Assembly (NCBI RefSeq): GCF_004348445.1
Contig: NZ_SMKV01000022.1
Location: forward strand, 35,346 to 99,345
DNA: 64,000 nucleotides
From: Saccharopolyspora aridisoli
GTDB taxonomy: Bacteria > Actinomycetota > Actinomycetes > Mycobacteriales > Pseudonocardiaceae
Direction of reading: 5' to 3'
Part shown: in pieces, positions 34,410-43,884 of the stretch
Layout of the letters: every line of letters begins with the position of its first letter
Position numbering within the stretch: the stretch's first letter is position 1
The notes under the pieces: model-generated
What the model was told of the DNA's origin: nothing
The model's database searches: none
Seen by the model: only the letters and a program-made list of their open reading frames with translations
Translations under genes and position numbers: made by a program

Positions 34410-34835
34410 TCAGCGCCGGACGATGACCACCGGGCACTTCGAGTGCAGCGCGGAGCGCTGGCTCACCGAGCCCAGCAGCGCGCCGTAGAAGCTGCCGTGG
34501 CCCCTGCTGCCCACGACCAGCAGATCGGCCTCGGTGGAGGCGTCGATGAGGGCCTGCGCGGCGTGGCCGTGCACGAGCACGCGCTCGATGGTCACCTCCG
34601 GCGTGGCCTGCCTGAACTCCCCGACGGTGTCGTCCAGGCATTGCCGGGCGGAGTCCTCGAAGTCGTCGGGCGGCATCGGACCGCCTTCCCAGGAGTAGAA
34701 AGCGGGGAATTCCCAGGCGCTGATCGCGCGCACCGTCGCACCGGTGAGCTTGGCCTGTTCGAGCGCCCAGCGCATCGCGCACTTCGAGGGTTCCGATCCG
34801 TCGACGCCGACGACGATCCTGCCGTGCTCCGTCAT
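34410..34835 (-). CDS. Universal stress protein (UspA family)
   Basis: A 141-residue single-domain Usp protein. IVVGVDGSEPSKCAMRWALEQA starts it (region of residues 6-27). ADLLVVGSRGHGSFYGALLGSVSQR is the ATP-binding G-2x-G-9x-G-S motif (last third). It ends CPVVIVRR. Proteins with the intact motif bind ATP and help survival in stress or hypoxia. The ATG at 34835 has GGGAGG; a start ten codons earlier is less likely. It is probably monocistronic and ends at the shared terminator hairpin. Confidence 0.93.
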   Translation of the reverse strand: MTEHGRIVVGVDGSEPSKCAMRWALEQAKLTGATVRAISAWEFPAFYSWEGGPMPPDDFEDSARQCLDDTVGEFRQATPEVTIERVLVHGHAAQALIDASTEADLLVVGSRGHGSFYGALLGSVSQRSALHSKCPVVIVRR

Positions 34836-35041
34836 GACGACCTCCCGCGTTGGCCCTGCCTCCATGGAAGTACGCGAGCCTGATCCGCGTCCAGTCCGAC
34901 GGTGTTGGTGCGGCGTGTCGACCCCGCCATCCCCGTACCGGGTAACCCGAACGGGTTTAGGGGGCCGGATACCGTTGTGATCGTCGATCTCGGTCGGTTA
35001 CCGATGAGGAGCACCCGTGCCAACAACCGACGAGGAGCGAC

Positions 35042-36199
35042 ATGGCCTCCAGCCAAACCGGGCGGTACCTGGTCCTGCTCGATGATGACTCGACCATCAT
35101 CGGCACCCGAGAGGTGACCCGCTTAACCGGGATCCGATGCGCCAACACCGCCGACGCGGCGGGCGCGGCACCCGGCGAACTGTTCAGCGGTGCAGGCGGA
35201 ATCGTGCTGAACCAGCTCGGAATCGCCCTGATCGACGCCGACGAGGAGCAGTTCGCCCACCTCCAGCGCGCGGCGGGTGAAACCGGCCCGATCGCCGGGA
35301 TCGAGGCCGAGCGCAGAGTTTTCGCCATCGGCGAGCCGACGCCGCCGCCGGAGGGCGAGTTCACCTGGGGACTTCAGGCGGTGCGCGCCGACGCCGCCGC
35401 CGCGACCGGAGCCGGAGTGCGGGTCGCCGTGCTCGACACCGGCCTGGACGAGCAGCACCCCGACTTCGCCGGCCGCGACATCGTCACCGGCGAGTTCGTC
35501 GAGGGCCAGAGCGCCCACGACGGCCACGGGCACGGCACCCACGTCATCGGCACCGCGTGCGGGCCGCGCACCTCGCAGGCCGGACCCGGCTACGGCATCG
35601 CGCACGAGGCCAGCATCTACGCGGGCAAGGTCCTCGGCGACGACGGATCGGGCTCGGACAGCGGGATCCTGTCCGGCGTCGAGTGGGCGATCTCCAACGG
35701 CTGCTCGATCGTGTCCATGTCGCTGGGCTCGCCCACCGAACCCGGCGCGCCGTACTCGGAGGCGTTCGAGCGCGTCGCGCGTCGCGCCCTGGAGCGCGGG
35801 ACCCTGATCATCGCCGCGGCCGGCAACGAGAGCCAGCGCTCGGCGGGCGTCATCGCTCCGGTCGGTCACCCGGCCAACTGCCCGTCCGTGATGGCCGTGG
35901 GGGCGGTGGACTCGCAGATGCAGATCGCCGACTTCTCGTGCGGCACCGTCGACGAGGTCGGGCAGGTCGACCTGGCCGCACCCGGCGTGGACGTCTACTC
36001 CAGCTGGCCCGGCGCTGAGCGCTACCGCAAGCTCAGCGGCACCAGCATGGCCACCCCGCACGTCTCCGGCATCGCCGCGTTGCACGCCCAGCAGTCGCCG
36101 GACCGCGCGCGTGCGCTGTGGACGCGGTTGACCCAGTCGGCCCGCCGGTTGCCGCTACCGGCCACCGACGTCGGCGCCGGGCTCGTGCAGGCGCCCTGA
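35042..36199 (+). CDS. Subtilisin-like serine peptidase (S8)
   Basis: A 385-residue peptidase with the full S8 triad: Asp132 in AVLDTGLDEQHPDF, His167 in GHGHGTHV, and Ser335 in LSGTSMATPH; the oxyanion Asn262 is in AAAGNES. Residues 1-108 make an N-terminal domain (YLVLLDDDSTIIGTREV, IVLNQLGIALID) that could be a prodomain or chaperone, since it ends near the usual cleavage zone. No signal peptide or membrane helix is visible, so the enzyme is cytosolic or leaves by a non-classical route. The ATG at 35042 has GACGAGGAGCGAC before it. The genes around give no hint of the substrate. Confidence 0.92.
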   Translation: MASSQTGRYLVLLDDDSTIIGTREVTRLTGIRCANTADAAGAAPGELFSGAGGIVLNQLGIALIDADEEQFAHLQRAAGETGPIAGIEAERRVFAIGEPTPPPEGEFTWGLQAVRADAAAATGAGVRVAVLDTGLDEQHPDFAGRDIVTGEFVEGQSAHDGHGHGTHVIGTACGPRTSQAGPGYGIAHEASIYAGKVLGDDGSGSDSGILSGVEWAISNGCSIVSMSLGSPTEPGAPYSEAFERVARRALERGTLIIAAAGNESQRSAGVIAPVGHPANCPSVMAVGAVDSQMQIADFSCGTVDEVGQVDLAAPGVDVYSSWPGAERYRKLSGTSMATPHVSGIAALHAQQSPDRARALWTRLTQSARRLPLPATDVGAGLVQAP

Positions 36200-36220
36200 G
36201 AGGTGAGGTCGGGCGGCGGA

Positions 36221-36553
36221 TCAGTCCTCGTCGGCCAACTCGTCCTCGATCGCCCGAGCCGCCGCCCGCGTGCAGTTGCCCAGGTCTTCGGCCGCGGCGG
36301 CGGCCTGGTCGAGCGCCACGTGCACATCGGGCGGTTGGGAGCCGCCACCGCCACTGTCGGCCGCGAACAGGTCGAGCTGCCGGGCCAGGCGGGCGCTGGC
36401 CGCGCTGAGGTCCAGCAGCGCGTCGCGGGCCCTCGCCGCCTCCGCTGGAGTGCCCGCGATCGCGCGGGTGCCCTCGTGCAAGCGCTGACCGGCGACGCTG
36501 ATCATGTCGGCGCTCGCGTTGACGTCCTGCCAACTCGTGGATCGTGCGCTCAT
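36221..36553 (-). CDS. Helical hypothetical protein (WXG100-size)
   Basis: A 110-residue, mainly alpha-helical protein: DVNASADMISVAGQRLHEG, ARARDALLDLSAASARLARQ, a glycine-serine linker (DSGGGGSQPPD), then HVALDQAAAAAEDLG and an acidic end EDELADED. The size and the helix-loop-helix layout recall type VII secretion-associated proteins, but the WXG motif is missing, so this is not claimed. Three ATG codons stand in a row; the third (36553) is the right distance from GGAGAG. It ends 21 bases beyond the convergent subtilase gene. Confidence 0.6.
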   Translation of the reverse strand: MSARSTSWQDVNASADMISVAGQRLHEGTRAIAGTPAEAARARDALLDLSAASARLARQLDLFAADSGGGGSQPPDVHVALDQAAAAAEDLGNCTRAAARAIEDELADED

Positions 36554-36623
36554 CATCATGCTCTCCGGTGTCGAACAGGAAGGCGGCGTGACCCGGCCCG
36601 GTTACTTGCCGGGCAGCCTCGGA

Positions 36624-37604
36624 CTACCCGCGAATACCGGAGGTCAAGCATCCGCGCACCGCCCGCGAGACCAGCACCACACCGGCCGCACGCGCGGCGA
36701 CCGCCAACCGGCGCGAGACGGGCACGGCGATGCGCCTGCCGAACACGTCGTAGCCGGAAGCGACCACGTGGTCGAGGATCTCCGCGTAGAGCACCGCCGC
36801 CGTGCGCACGCACGGACGCGACTCCGGTGCCAGCAGCGCGATGCCCGGCTCGGCGGCCCGGTAGTGCGCCCGGGTCCGCGCCACCTGGTCGGCCAACGCG
36901 CGCCGCACCGGCCCGTCGGCCCGTCCGCGCGCGCGGCACCACAGCAGCCGCTCCCGGTCCACGCCGAACGCGGCCAGCTCGTCGGCCGGGAGGTAGACGC
37001 GCCCCCGGTCCAGGTCCTCGCCCACGTCGCGCAGGAAGTTCGTCAGCTGGAACGCCACGCCCAGCGCGGCGGCGGCAGCGCGTGCCTCAACCGGCGGACC
37101 GACCGTGCCCAGCACCGGCAGCAGCTGCAAGCCGATGACCGCGGCCGAGCCGTGGATGTAGCCCTCCAGCTCGGCGCGGGTGGTGTAGGAGGTGACGGTG
37201 AGGTCCATCCGCATGGAGGCCAGGAAGTCCTCGAACAGCACCGGATCGACCTGGTGGCGCTCCACGGTGTCGACCAGCGCGGCCAGCACCGGGTGCTCGC
37301 TGGTCCCCGACTTCAGCGCCAGGCTCAGCCGCTCTTCGAGCAGGTCGAGCCGTTCGGCCCGCAGCGCGGCCGAGTCCTCGCCCAGCTCGTCGACGATGTC
37401 GTCGACCCAGCGCGCGAAGCCGTAGAGCGCGTGCACCGCGGGTCGCCGATCCGGCGGCAGGAGGCGGGTCGCCAGGAAGTAGGTGCGCCCGTGCTCGGCG
37501 TTGAGGGTCCGCGACCGCAGGTAGGCGGGGCGCAGTCCGGGCGGTACGCCGGCGGAGTCGAGTTCACGGCGTGCTCCCACCGCCGACCAGGCACCCGCGT
37601 CCAT
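36624..37604 (-). CDS. Squalene/phytoene synthase
   Basis: A 326-residue all-helical prenyltransferase. The two aspartate-rich motifs that bind Mg-diphosphate are present: [11 protein letters not shown] near residue 65 and [18 protein letters not shown] near residue 180. It condenses two C20 (or C15) prenyl diphosphates head to head, giving phytoene or a squalene-like product. [26 protein letters not shown] (region near 45-65) is typical of bacterial CrtB. The ATG at 37604 is chosen from homology; no ribosome site is strong. No desaturase or cyclase gene is nearby, so the pathway must be finished elsewhere. Confidence 0.88.
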   Translation of the reverse strand: MDAGAWSAVGARRELDSAGVPPGLRPAYLRSRTLNAEHGRTYFLATRLLPPDRRPAVHALYGFARWVDDIVDELGEDSAALRAERLDLLEERLSLALKSGTSEHPVLAALVDTVERHQVDPVLFEDFLASMRMDLTVTSYTTRAELEGYIHGSAAVIGLQLLPVLGTVGPPVEARAAAAALGVAFQLTNFLRDVGEDLDRGRVYLPADELAAFGVDRERLLWCRARGRADGPVRRALADQVARTRAHYRAAEPGIALLAPESRPCVRTAAVLYAEILDHVVASGYDVFGRRIAVPVSRRLAVAARAAGVVLVSRAVRGCLTSGIRG

Positions 37605-37889
37605 GCGCTGAATCTCAGCACACCGCGCCCGGTCCGGTGCCGTCGGTAGCGCCGCTCGGTGAACCCGGTCACGTGCTGGGACCGCCGGGCACGACCCGCA
37701 TCCACAGCAGGTGCGCCCGGCGGCCTCCCACACGCGGGATCCCCTCTGCTTCCCGCGCGCCCGTGGGCGAGAACCAGGCTGCCCACGTGTTCGGGACCGA
37801 CCCGGGGTGTGGCCATGGCGCGAGGTCGCGGAACCTCTTCCCCGCGTCCCCGACCTGCGGCGTTGCTCCCGTCACCACAGATGTGGTGA

Positions 37890-38828
37890 TCAGGACGCCC
37901 TGCGCGACCCCTGCTCGGCTTCGGCGACGGCCTGTTCGAGCTCGGCGCGCTTCATCTTCGACCGGCCCTTGATGCCCAACTGCTTGGCGCGGTCGTCGAG
38001 CTCGGCCTTGGTGAGCTCCGAGAGGTCTTCGGACGGAGCGGGCTTGCGGCCCTTGCGGGCCTCGTCGACGCTGCGGCGCAGCGCCTCGGTGAGGTCGATG
38101 ACGTCGGTGGGCTGCGGCGGGGCCTCGGCCGCCTGCACCTCGCCGCCGCGCGCCTTCTCGGCCAGCAGCGCCTCGACGCGTTCGGTGTAGGTGTCGGAGT
38201 ACGCCTCGGGCTGCCACTCACCGCTCATCGACTCGATGATCGTGGTGGCCATCTGGAGCTCCTTGTCCGTGGGCTTGGACTGCTCGGGCTGGTCGCCTAC
38301 CAGATCGGCCGGGTCGCGGATCTCGTCGGCGAAGTACAGCGTGTTGAGCGCCAGCACGTCGGAGTCGGCGCGCACCGCCGTCAGGTACTGCTTGCCGCGC
38401 AGCACGAACGTGGCGATCCCGGCCTGCCCGGTCTGCTCCATCGCGCGCCGCAGCAGGTTGTACGGCCGGTAGTGCTCCTTGGAGTTGGGCGCCAGCCAGT
38501 AGGTCTTCTGGAAGTGCACCGGGTCGATCTCGCCGAGGTCGACGAACGTGCTGATGTCGATGGTGCGCGAACGCCCCGGCGCGATCTCGTCGAGTTCGGA
38601 CTGCTCGACGGTGATGATCCCGTCGCCGTGCTCGCGCCCCTTGACGATGTCGTTGTAGCCGACCTCGTCGCCGGTGGTCTCGTTGACCCGCTTGTAGCGG
38701 ATCCGGTCGGCGGTCCCGCGCTGGTACTGGTGGAACTGGATCGTGTGGTCCTCGGTCGCCGCGTACAGCCCGACCGGAATGGTCACCAGGCCGAAGTTGA
38801 TCGACCCGGTCCAGATCTTGCGCGGCAT
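37890..38828 (-). CDS. ku: DNA end-binding protein Ku
   Basis: A 312-residue bacterial Ku for non-homologous end joining. It starts MPRKIWTGSINFGLVTIPV, and has IRYKRVNETTGDEV, KTYWLAPNSKEHYRPYNLL and RGKQYLTAVRADSDVLAL in the core beta-barrel ring that threads DNA ends. The C-terminal 50 residues are lysine-rich (SELTKAELDDRAKQLG, GRSKMKRAELEQAVAEAE), a SAP-like extension typical of actinobacteria that recruits LigD and DNA. No ligD lies in this window. The ATG at 38828 has GGGAGG eight bases upstream. A short hairpin (CGTGGGC/GCCCACG, 37762-37787) lies downstream. Confidence 0.96.
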   Translation of the reverse strand: MPRKIWTGSINFGLVTIPVGLYAATEDHTIQFHQYQRGTADRIRYKRVNETTGDEVGYNDIVKGREHGDGIITVEQSELDEIAPGRSRTIDISTFVDLGEIDPVHFQKTYWLAPNSKEHYRPYNLLRRAMEQTGQAGIATFVLRGKQYLTAVRADSDVLALNTLYFADEIRDPADLVGDQPEQSKPTDKELQMATTIIESMSGEWQPEAYSDTYTERVEALLAEKARGGEVQAAEAPPQPTDVIDLTEALRRSVDEARKGRKPAPSEDLSELTKAELDDRAKQLGIKGRSKMKRAELEQAVAEAEQGSRRAS

Positions 38829-38892
38829 GGTGTGCCTCCCATCGCCCGGCGCCTGCTCCCACGATGAGGTGGCGGCCGCAAGATCGCAGCGC

Positions 38893-40632
38893 TCAGCGCA
38901 CCAGGCGGTGGGTGCCGTCCGGGAGCCTGCGGGTGCGGCCGCGGCGAGCGAGCATCTCCAACAAGGGAACCGCGACGCGCCGCGTGGTGTCCAGCGCCCG
39001 CTTGGCCTCGCTGAGGGTGAAGGGCTCGGCCAGTTCCGCGAGCCGGGGCAGCGCGGTGCGCTCGGCGTCGGGCAGCAGCGCCAACCCTGGGCCCAGTCGC
39101 AGCAGCGCACCGGTGCGCTCGGCGGCGGCGAGCTCGCGATCCCCGATGCCGAGTTCGGCCAGCTCCTCGGCGGTGGGCGCGCGGAACGGGTGCTCCCGCA
39201 GCCCGCTGCGGATCGCTTCCACGGCGCGCGCGACCCGGTCGGGCAGCGCGGTGGTGCCGTCGCTGAGCCGGCCGGCCGCCAGGTGCAGGCGCGCTTCGGC
39301 CGCGATGCCGGCCAGCAGTGCCCGATCCGGGAGGTCCAGGGCGCGGGCGGCGGCCCCGGAGGGCATGCCCTCGTGCAGCGGGTGCGCGCGCCGGTGCTCG
39401 GCGAACACCTCGCGCAACCTCGCGGCGAGTTCGGCTCGGTGCTGCGCGGACACCAACCACGGACCTGCGGTGGACGGGGTGGCGCCCATCGCGGCCAGCT
39501 CGTCGGCCCGCACGATCCCGCGCCGTCGCAGCTCGTCGGCCCAGTCCGGTGTTCCGTCCATGCCGGAGAGGACTTCGGCGCGCAGTCGGGCGGCGCCTCG
39601 GCGGCGCAGCGGGGGAGGCCGCACGTCGAGGACGGTGATCCCGCCGCGCACCTGGTGCCCGCCGGGGTCGCGCAGCAGCGCGCGGTCGCCGATCCGCAGC
39701 GGCAGCGCCTCCTGCAACGTCAGCCGGGCGGTGTCGGTGCCCAGCGGGCGGACCCGCGCGGGCACGGCGGCGGAACCGATGTGCAGCACCAGCTCTCGCG
39801 GCACGCCCCCCGCCGGGTGCAGGCGCACGTCGAGGACGTCTGTGGTCAGCCAGCGTCCGGGGGTGATCAGGGCGTGACCTCGCCGGACCTGGTCGAGGTC
39901 CACTCCGCGCAGGTTGACCGCCACCCGCGCGGGAGCGGAAATCGATTCCTCGGCGGTGCCCAGCGCGTGCAGCGCCCGCACCGGGGCGTCGAGCCCGGAC
40001 GGGGTGATGGCCAGCTGGTCGCCGACGCGCACCGCGCCGCCCTGCAGGGTTCCGGTCACGACCGTGCCTGCGCCTCGGATGACGAAGGCGCGGTCGATCC
40101 ACAGCCGCACGTCGGCGTCGGCATCGGCGGGCGGAAGCCGGTGCAGCATCGCGTCCAGGGCCGCGGCGAGCTCGTCGAAACCGGCGCCGGTGCGACCGCT
40201 GACCAGCACCGACGGGATCTCCGCCAGGCTCGTTCCGCGCAGCCGGCGCCGAGCCTGCTCCAGCGCGGGCCGGGGATCGGCGAGGTCGCTGCGGGTGATG
40301 ACCAGCAGCCCGTCGGAGACCCCCAGCGCGTGCAGCGCGTCGAGGTGCTCATCGGACTGCGGCATCCAGCCCTCGTCCGCGGCGACCACGAACAGCACCG
40401 CGGGCACCGGGCCGACCCCGGCGAGCATGTTCGGCACGAACCGCTCGTGGCCCGGCACGTCGACGAACGCCACCGAGCAGCCGTCGGCCAGCTCGGTCCA
40501 GGCGAAGCCGAGGTCGAGCGTCAGGCCTCGCCGCCGTTCCTCCGCCCACCGGTCGGTTTCCATGCCGGTGAGCCGCCGGATCAGCGTGGACTTGCCGTGG
40601 TCGACGTGCCCGGCCGTGGCCACCACGCGCAT
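38893..40632 (-). CDS. selB: Selenocysteine-specific elongation factor SelB
   Basis: A 579-residue translational GTPase. G1 is GHVDHGKST at 8-16, G3 is DVPGHERF, and G4 is the unusual TRSD (SelB often departs from NKxD). Domains II-III contain IDRAFVIRGAGTVVTGTL. The C-terminal third carries the winged-helix repeats that bind the SECIS RNA, ending TRRLPDGTHRLVR. It brings Sec-tRNA to in-frame UGA codons. The ATG at 40632 has AGGAGG six bases before it, and that site overlaps the selA stop region (TAG at 40642-40644), so selA and selB are coupled. Its expected client is the formate dehydrogenase at 46.9 kb. Confidence 0.95.
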   Translation of the reverse strand: MRVVATAGHVDHGKSTLIRRLTGMETDRWAEERRRGLTLDLGFAWTELADGCSVAFVDVPGHERFVPNMLAGVGPVPAVLFVVAADEGWMPQSDEHLDALHALGVSDGLLVITRSDLADPRPALEQARRRLRGTSLAEIPSVLVSGRTGAGFDELAAALDAMLHRLPPADADADVRLWIDRAFVIRGAGTVVTGTLQGGAVRVGDQLAITPSGLDAPVRALHALGTAEESISAPARVAVNLRGVDLDQVRRGHALITPGRWLTTDVLDVRLHPAGGVPRELVLHIGSAAVPARVRPLGTDTARLTLQEALPLRIGDRALLRDPGGHQVRGGITVLDVRPPPLRRRGAARLRAEVLSGMDGTPDWADELRRRGIVRADELAAMGATPSTAGPWLVSAQHRAELAARLREVFAEHRRAHPLHEGMPSGAAARALDLPDRALLAGIAAEARLHLAAGRLSDGTTALPDRVARAVEAIRSGLREHPFRAPTAEELAELGIGDRELAAAERTGALLRLGPGLALLPDAERTALPRLAELAEPFTLSEAKRALDTTRRVAVPLLEMLARRGRTRRLPDGTHRLVR

Positions 40633-40641
40633 GGGCACCTC

Positions 40642-41925
40642 CTAGTGCGCGGCCAGCACCGCGCGCCGCAACGCCTCGTCGTCGTCGGGGTCCAGGGCGA
40701 ACAGGTCGAGCAGGCAGCGGTTGCGCTCCACGCGCGCCATCACCGGCGGTTCGCCGAGGCGCAGCTGCTTGGCGAACCGCGCAGGCAGCGCCACAGCCGC
40801 GCTCGGGAGCACCACCCCGGGCGCCCCACCGCCGCCGACGCTGGCGCCGGAGTCGACCGCCTCGGCGGGAATCCCGGCCGCTGCCAGCGAATCCGCCAGC
40901 GCCGCAGCGCGTTCGGCCAGGCCGGAGCGGTGCAGCGCCTCGGCGACCGGCGGGCGCGGCCCGCGCACGGTGGCCTCCAACGCGGCCAACGTCAACTTGT
41001 CGACTCGCAGCGCGCGAGCCAAGGGATGGCGGCGCAACCGCTGCACGACGTCCGCGCGGCCCAGCAGCAGACCGCACTGCGGGCCGCCGAGGAGCTTGTC
41101 GCCGCTGGCGATGACCAGATCAGCCCCATCGGCCAGCGTCGACGCCGCGTCCGGTTCGCCGGGCAGCGCCGGATCCGGCCGCAGCAGCCCCGAACCGATG
41201 TCGGCCACCACGGGCACGCCGAGCTCGCGCAGCTCGGCCACCCCGACCTCGGCGGTGAAACCGCTGATCACGAAGTTCGACGGATGGATCTTGAGGGCGA
41301 AACCGACGTCGTCGCCCAGCGCCTGCCGGTAGTCGTCGAGCCGCACTCGGTTGGTCGTGCCGACCTCGCGCAAGCGCGCGCCGGTGGAGGTCAGCAGCTC
41401 GGGGATGCGGAAACCGTCACCGATCTCCACCATCTCGCCGCGCGAGAGGATGATCTCCCGGCCGGTCGCCAGCGCGGTGGCCGCCAGGGCGAGCGCCGCC
41501 GCGCCGTTGTTCACCAGGTGCGCGTCCTCGGCTCCGGGCACCGCGTCCAGCAGCGCCTCGATCGCCGAGGCGCCGCGACGGCCCCGATCACCGGTGTCGA
41601 GGTCCAGTTCCACGTCGGTGGTGCCTGCCGCCACGTCGAGGGCTTCGCGCGCCGCGCGCGACAGCGGCGCGCGCCCGAGGTTGGTGTGCAGCAGCACCCC
41701 GGTCGCGTTGATCACCGGTCGCATGCCGGATGCAGAACGAGGCAGCGCGGCAAGCGTTTCCGCCACGACGCGCTCCGGTTCCAGCAATCCGTCCCGCGCC
41801 CGCTGCGCTACCTCTCGAACGGTCCGGGCGACCAGCCGATGCCCCAGGCGCTCCACCGCTGCGGCCACGCCCGGATCGGCCAGCACGCGGTCGGTTCCCG
41901 GAACAGCACGCCGCCGATCACCCAT
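40642..41925 (-). CDS. selA: L-seryl-tRNA(Sec) selenium transferase SelA
   Basis: A 427-residue PLP enzyme that converts seryl-tRNA(Sec) to selenocysteinyl-tRNA using selenophosphate. The pattern PVINATGVLLHTNLGRAPLS near residue 68 is the SelA signature, followed by NNGAAALALA, RGEMVEIGDGFRIP, ADIGSGLL and the PLP lysine in SGDKLLGGPQCG. It forms a decamer in other bacteria. The ATG at 41925 is taken; ATG 41937 four codons earlier is possible. It is the first gene of the selA-selB operon, while selD and selC were not found in the window. Confidence 0.95.
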   Translation of the reverse strand: MGDRRRAVPGTDRVLADPGVAAAVERLGHRLVARTVREVAQRARDGLLEPERVVAETLAALPRSASGMRPVINATGVLLHTNLGRAPLSRAAREALDVAAGTTDVELDLDTGDRGRRGASAIEALLDAVPGAEDAHLVNNGAAALALAATALATGREIILSRGEMVEIGDGFRIPELLTSTGARLREVGTTNRVRLDDYRQALGDDVGFALKIHPSNFVISGFTAEVGVAELRELGVPVVADIGSGLLRPDPALPGEPDAASTLADGADLVIASGDKLLGGPQCGLLLGRADVVQRLRRHPLARALRVDKLTLAALEATVRGPRPPVAEALHRSGLAERAAALADSLAAAGIPAEAVDSGASVGGGGAPGVVLPSAAVALPARFAKQLRLGEPPVMARVERNRCLLDLFALDPDDDEALRRAVLAAH

Positions 41926-42121
41926 GCCCCCCACCATAGGAAGCCACCCACCTCTCCGCCCGCCAACGCCCCTCCCGGCGCGGCCCGGGTCCCGGATGCC
42001 AGTGGGATGCCGGGTCCGACTTCCGTCGAAATTCGGGTGTTGGCGGAAGTTCGGGTGGTTGCGGGGTTCGATCGGGCGGGACTGTGACAACAGTCGTTGA
42101 CAACGTGGTTAGGCTTCGCGC

Positions 42122-43876
42122 ATGAATGGCGCATCGCTGCGGGACAGCACCAGCCAACGGCTCGAAACCGCTGACCGGCTGGGATTGGCCGTGCAGGTGC
42201 ACGGACCGCCGGACGCGCCGACCGTGCTGGCGGTCCACGGATACCCGGACAACCACACCCTCTGGGACGGAGTGGTCGCCGCGCTGTCCGACCGGTACCA
42301 AGTGGTCACCTACGACGTGCGCGGAGCAGGCGAGTCGGACCGACCCGCGACCACCGACGGCTACCACGTCGACCAACTCGCCGACGACCTGTTCCGCGTC
42401 GCCGACGCCGTCAGCCCGGATCGGCCGGTGCACCTGCTGGCGCACGACTGGGGATCGGTGCAGTCCTGGCACGCCGTCACCGAACCGCGCGCCGCCGAGC
42501 GAATCGCCTCCTACACCTCGATCTCCGGCCCGGGCCTGGACCACTACGGCCGGTGGCTGCGCTCGAAAATGCGCCTCAACCCGCGAGATCTGCGCGAACT
42601 GGCCACGCAGCTGGCCTTCTCCGCCTACATCGCGTTCTTCCAGCTGCCCGCCGCGCCCGAGCTGGCCTGGCGCAGCGGCATCATGCCCAAGCTGATCTCG
42701 ACCCTGCAACGCCTCGACCCCAAGGCCGCCGGAAGGCCCACCCGCCCGGTCACCGCAGACGGCATCAACGGCCTGGAGCTCTACCGCGCCAACGCCGGAC
42801 GCCTCGGCGATCCGGTCCGGCGGCGCACCAGCGTCCCGGTGCAGGTCCTGGCGCCCACCGGCGACCCGTTCGTCTCGACGCCGCTGCAGACCCAGGTCGA
42901 GGGCCTGGCCGACGACCTGCGGGTGCGTCGGCTCCCGGGCGGTCACTGGCTGCCGCGCAGCCGTCCCGAACTCGTGGCCCGCTGCGCCGCCGAACTCATC
43001 GACCACGTCGAAGGCGGTGGTCATACCCGAGGACTGCGCCGCGCCCGGGTCCGGCCGGGACGGGGTGAGTTCGCCGACCAGCTCGTCGTCATCACCGGCG
43101 CGGGCAACGGCATCGGCCGGGCCACCGCGCAGGCCTTCGCCGAAGCCGGAGCGCACATCATCGCCGCCGACGTCGACGAGAAGGCCTTGCGCGGCACCGC
43201 CGACCTGCTCGGCGACGCCGCCACCACCTACCGCGTGGACGTCACCGACCGGACCGCGATGAGCGACTTCGCGCTGCGCGTGCGAACCGAACTCGGAACC
43301 CCGGACGTGGTGATCAACAACGCCGGGATCGGCCTGGCCGGGTCGTTCCTGGACACCAGCGTCGCCGACTGGGAGAGCGTGATCGACGTCAACCTCTGGG
43401 GCGTCATCCACGGCTGCCGCCTGTTCGGCCAGCAGATGGTCGAGCGCGGCGAAGGCGGCCGGATCATCAACGTGGCCTCCGCCGCGGCCTACCTGCCGTC
43501 CCAGGTGCTGCCCGCCTACAGCACCACCAAGGCCGCCGTGGTGCGGTTGAGCGAGTGCCTGCGCGTCGAGCTGGCGGCCGAGGGGATCAAGGTCACCGCG
43601 GTGTGCCCGGGAATGGTCAACACCGGCATCACCACCAGCAGCCGCTTCGCGGGCACCGACGACGCCGAGCAGGCCAAGCGCAGGCGCGCCGCCACCGAGC
43701 TCTACCAGCGCCGCGACTACAGCCCCCAGCGCGCCGCCGAGGAGGTCCTGCGCGCGACCCGCCGGGCTCCGGCCATCGCACCGGTGACGCCGGAAGCGCG
43801 TGCCGGACTGGTGCTGTCGCGGCTGACCCCGCGACTGCTGCGCGCCGCAGCACGGGCCGACCTCATGCCCAAGTAG
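42122..43876 (+). CDS. Alpha/beta-hydrolase - short-chain dehydrogenase fusion (EphD-like)
   Basis: A 584-residue two-domain protein with the architecture of mycobacterial EphD. Residues 20-295 are an epoxide-hydrolase-type alpha/beta fold: HGYPDN (oxyanion region), nucleophile Asp109 in LAHDWGSVQSW, acid Asp248 and His275 in GGHWLP. Residues 320-584 form a classical SDR: TGAGNGIG at 325-332, NNAG at 399-402, Ser453, Tyr466 and Lys470 in YSTTK. EphD acts in mycolic acid metabolism in mycobacteria; the substrate here is unknown. It starts the operon with the diiron and ferredoxin-reductase genes 8 bases further on. Confidence 0.92.
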   Translation: MNGASLRDSTSQRLETADRLGLAVQVHGPPDAPTVLAVHGYPDNHTLWDGVVAALSDRYQVVTYDVRGAGESDRPATTDGYHVDQLADDLFRVADAVSPDRPVHLLAHDWGSVQSWHAVTEPRAAERIASYTSISGPGLDHYGRWLRSKMRLNPRDLRELATQLAFSAYIAFFQLPAAPELAWRSGIMPKLISTLQRLDPKAAGRPTRPVTADGINGLELYRANAGRLGDPVRRRTSVPVQVLAPTGDPFVSTPLQTQVEGLADDLRVRRLPGGHWLPRSRPELVARCAAELIDHVEGGGHTRGLRRARVRPGRGEFADQLVVITGAGNGIGRATAQAFAEAGAHIIAADVDEKALRGTADLLGDAATTYRVDVTDRTAMSDFALRVRTELGTPDVVINNAGIGLAGSFLDTSVADWESVIDVNLWGVIHGCRLFGQQMVERGEGGRIINVASAAAYLPSQVLPAYSTTKAAVVRLSECLRVELAAEGIKVTAVCPGMVNTGITTSSRFAGTDDAEQAKRRRAATELYQRRDYSPQRAAEEVLRATRRAPAIAPVTPEARAGLVLSRLTPRLLRAAARADLMPK

Positions 43877-43884
43877 GAGGAGGC

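Noticed and set aside
36221..36553. A WXG100 type VII secretion substrate
   Set aside because: The size and helices fit, but the WXG motif and the ESX partner genes are missing.
36624..37604. A carotenoid biosynthetic cluster
   Set aside because: Only the phytoene synthase is present; no desaturase, cyclase or prenyl diphosphate synthase gene lies near.
41938..42121. A tRNA-Sec gene between selA and the fusion gene
   Set aside because: GGGTTCGATC resembles a T-loop, but no T-stem, long variable arm or acceptor pairing could be built.
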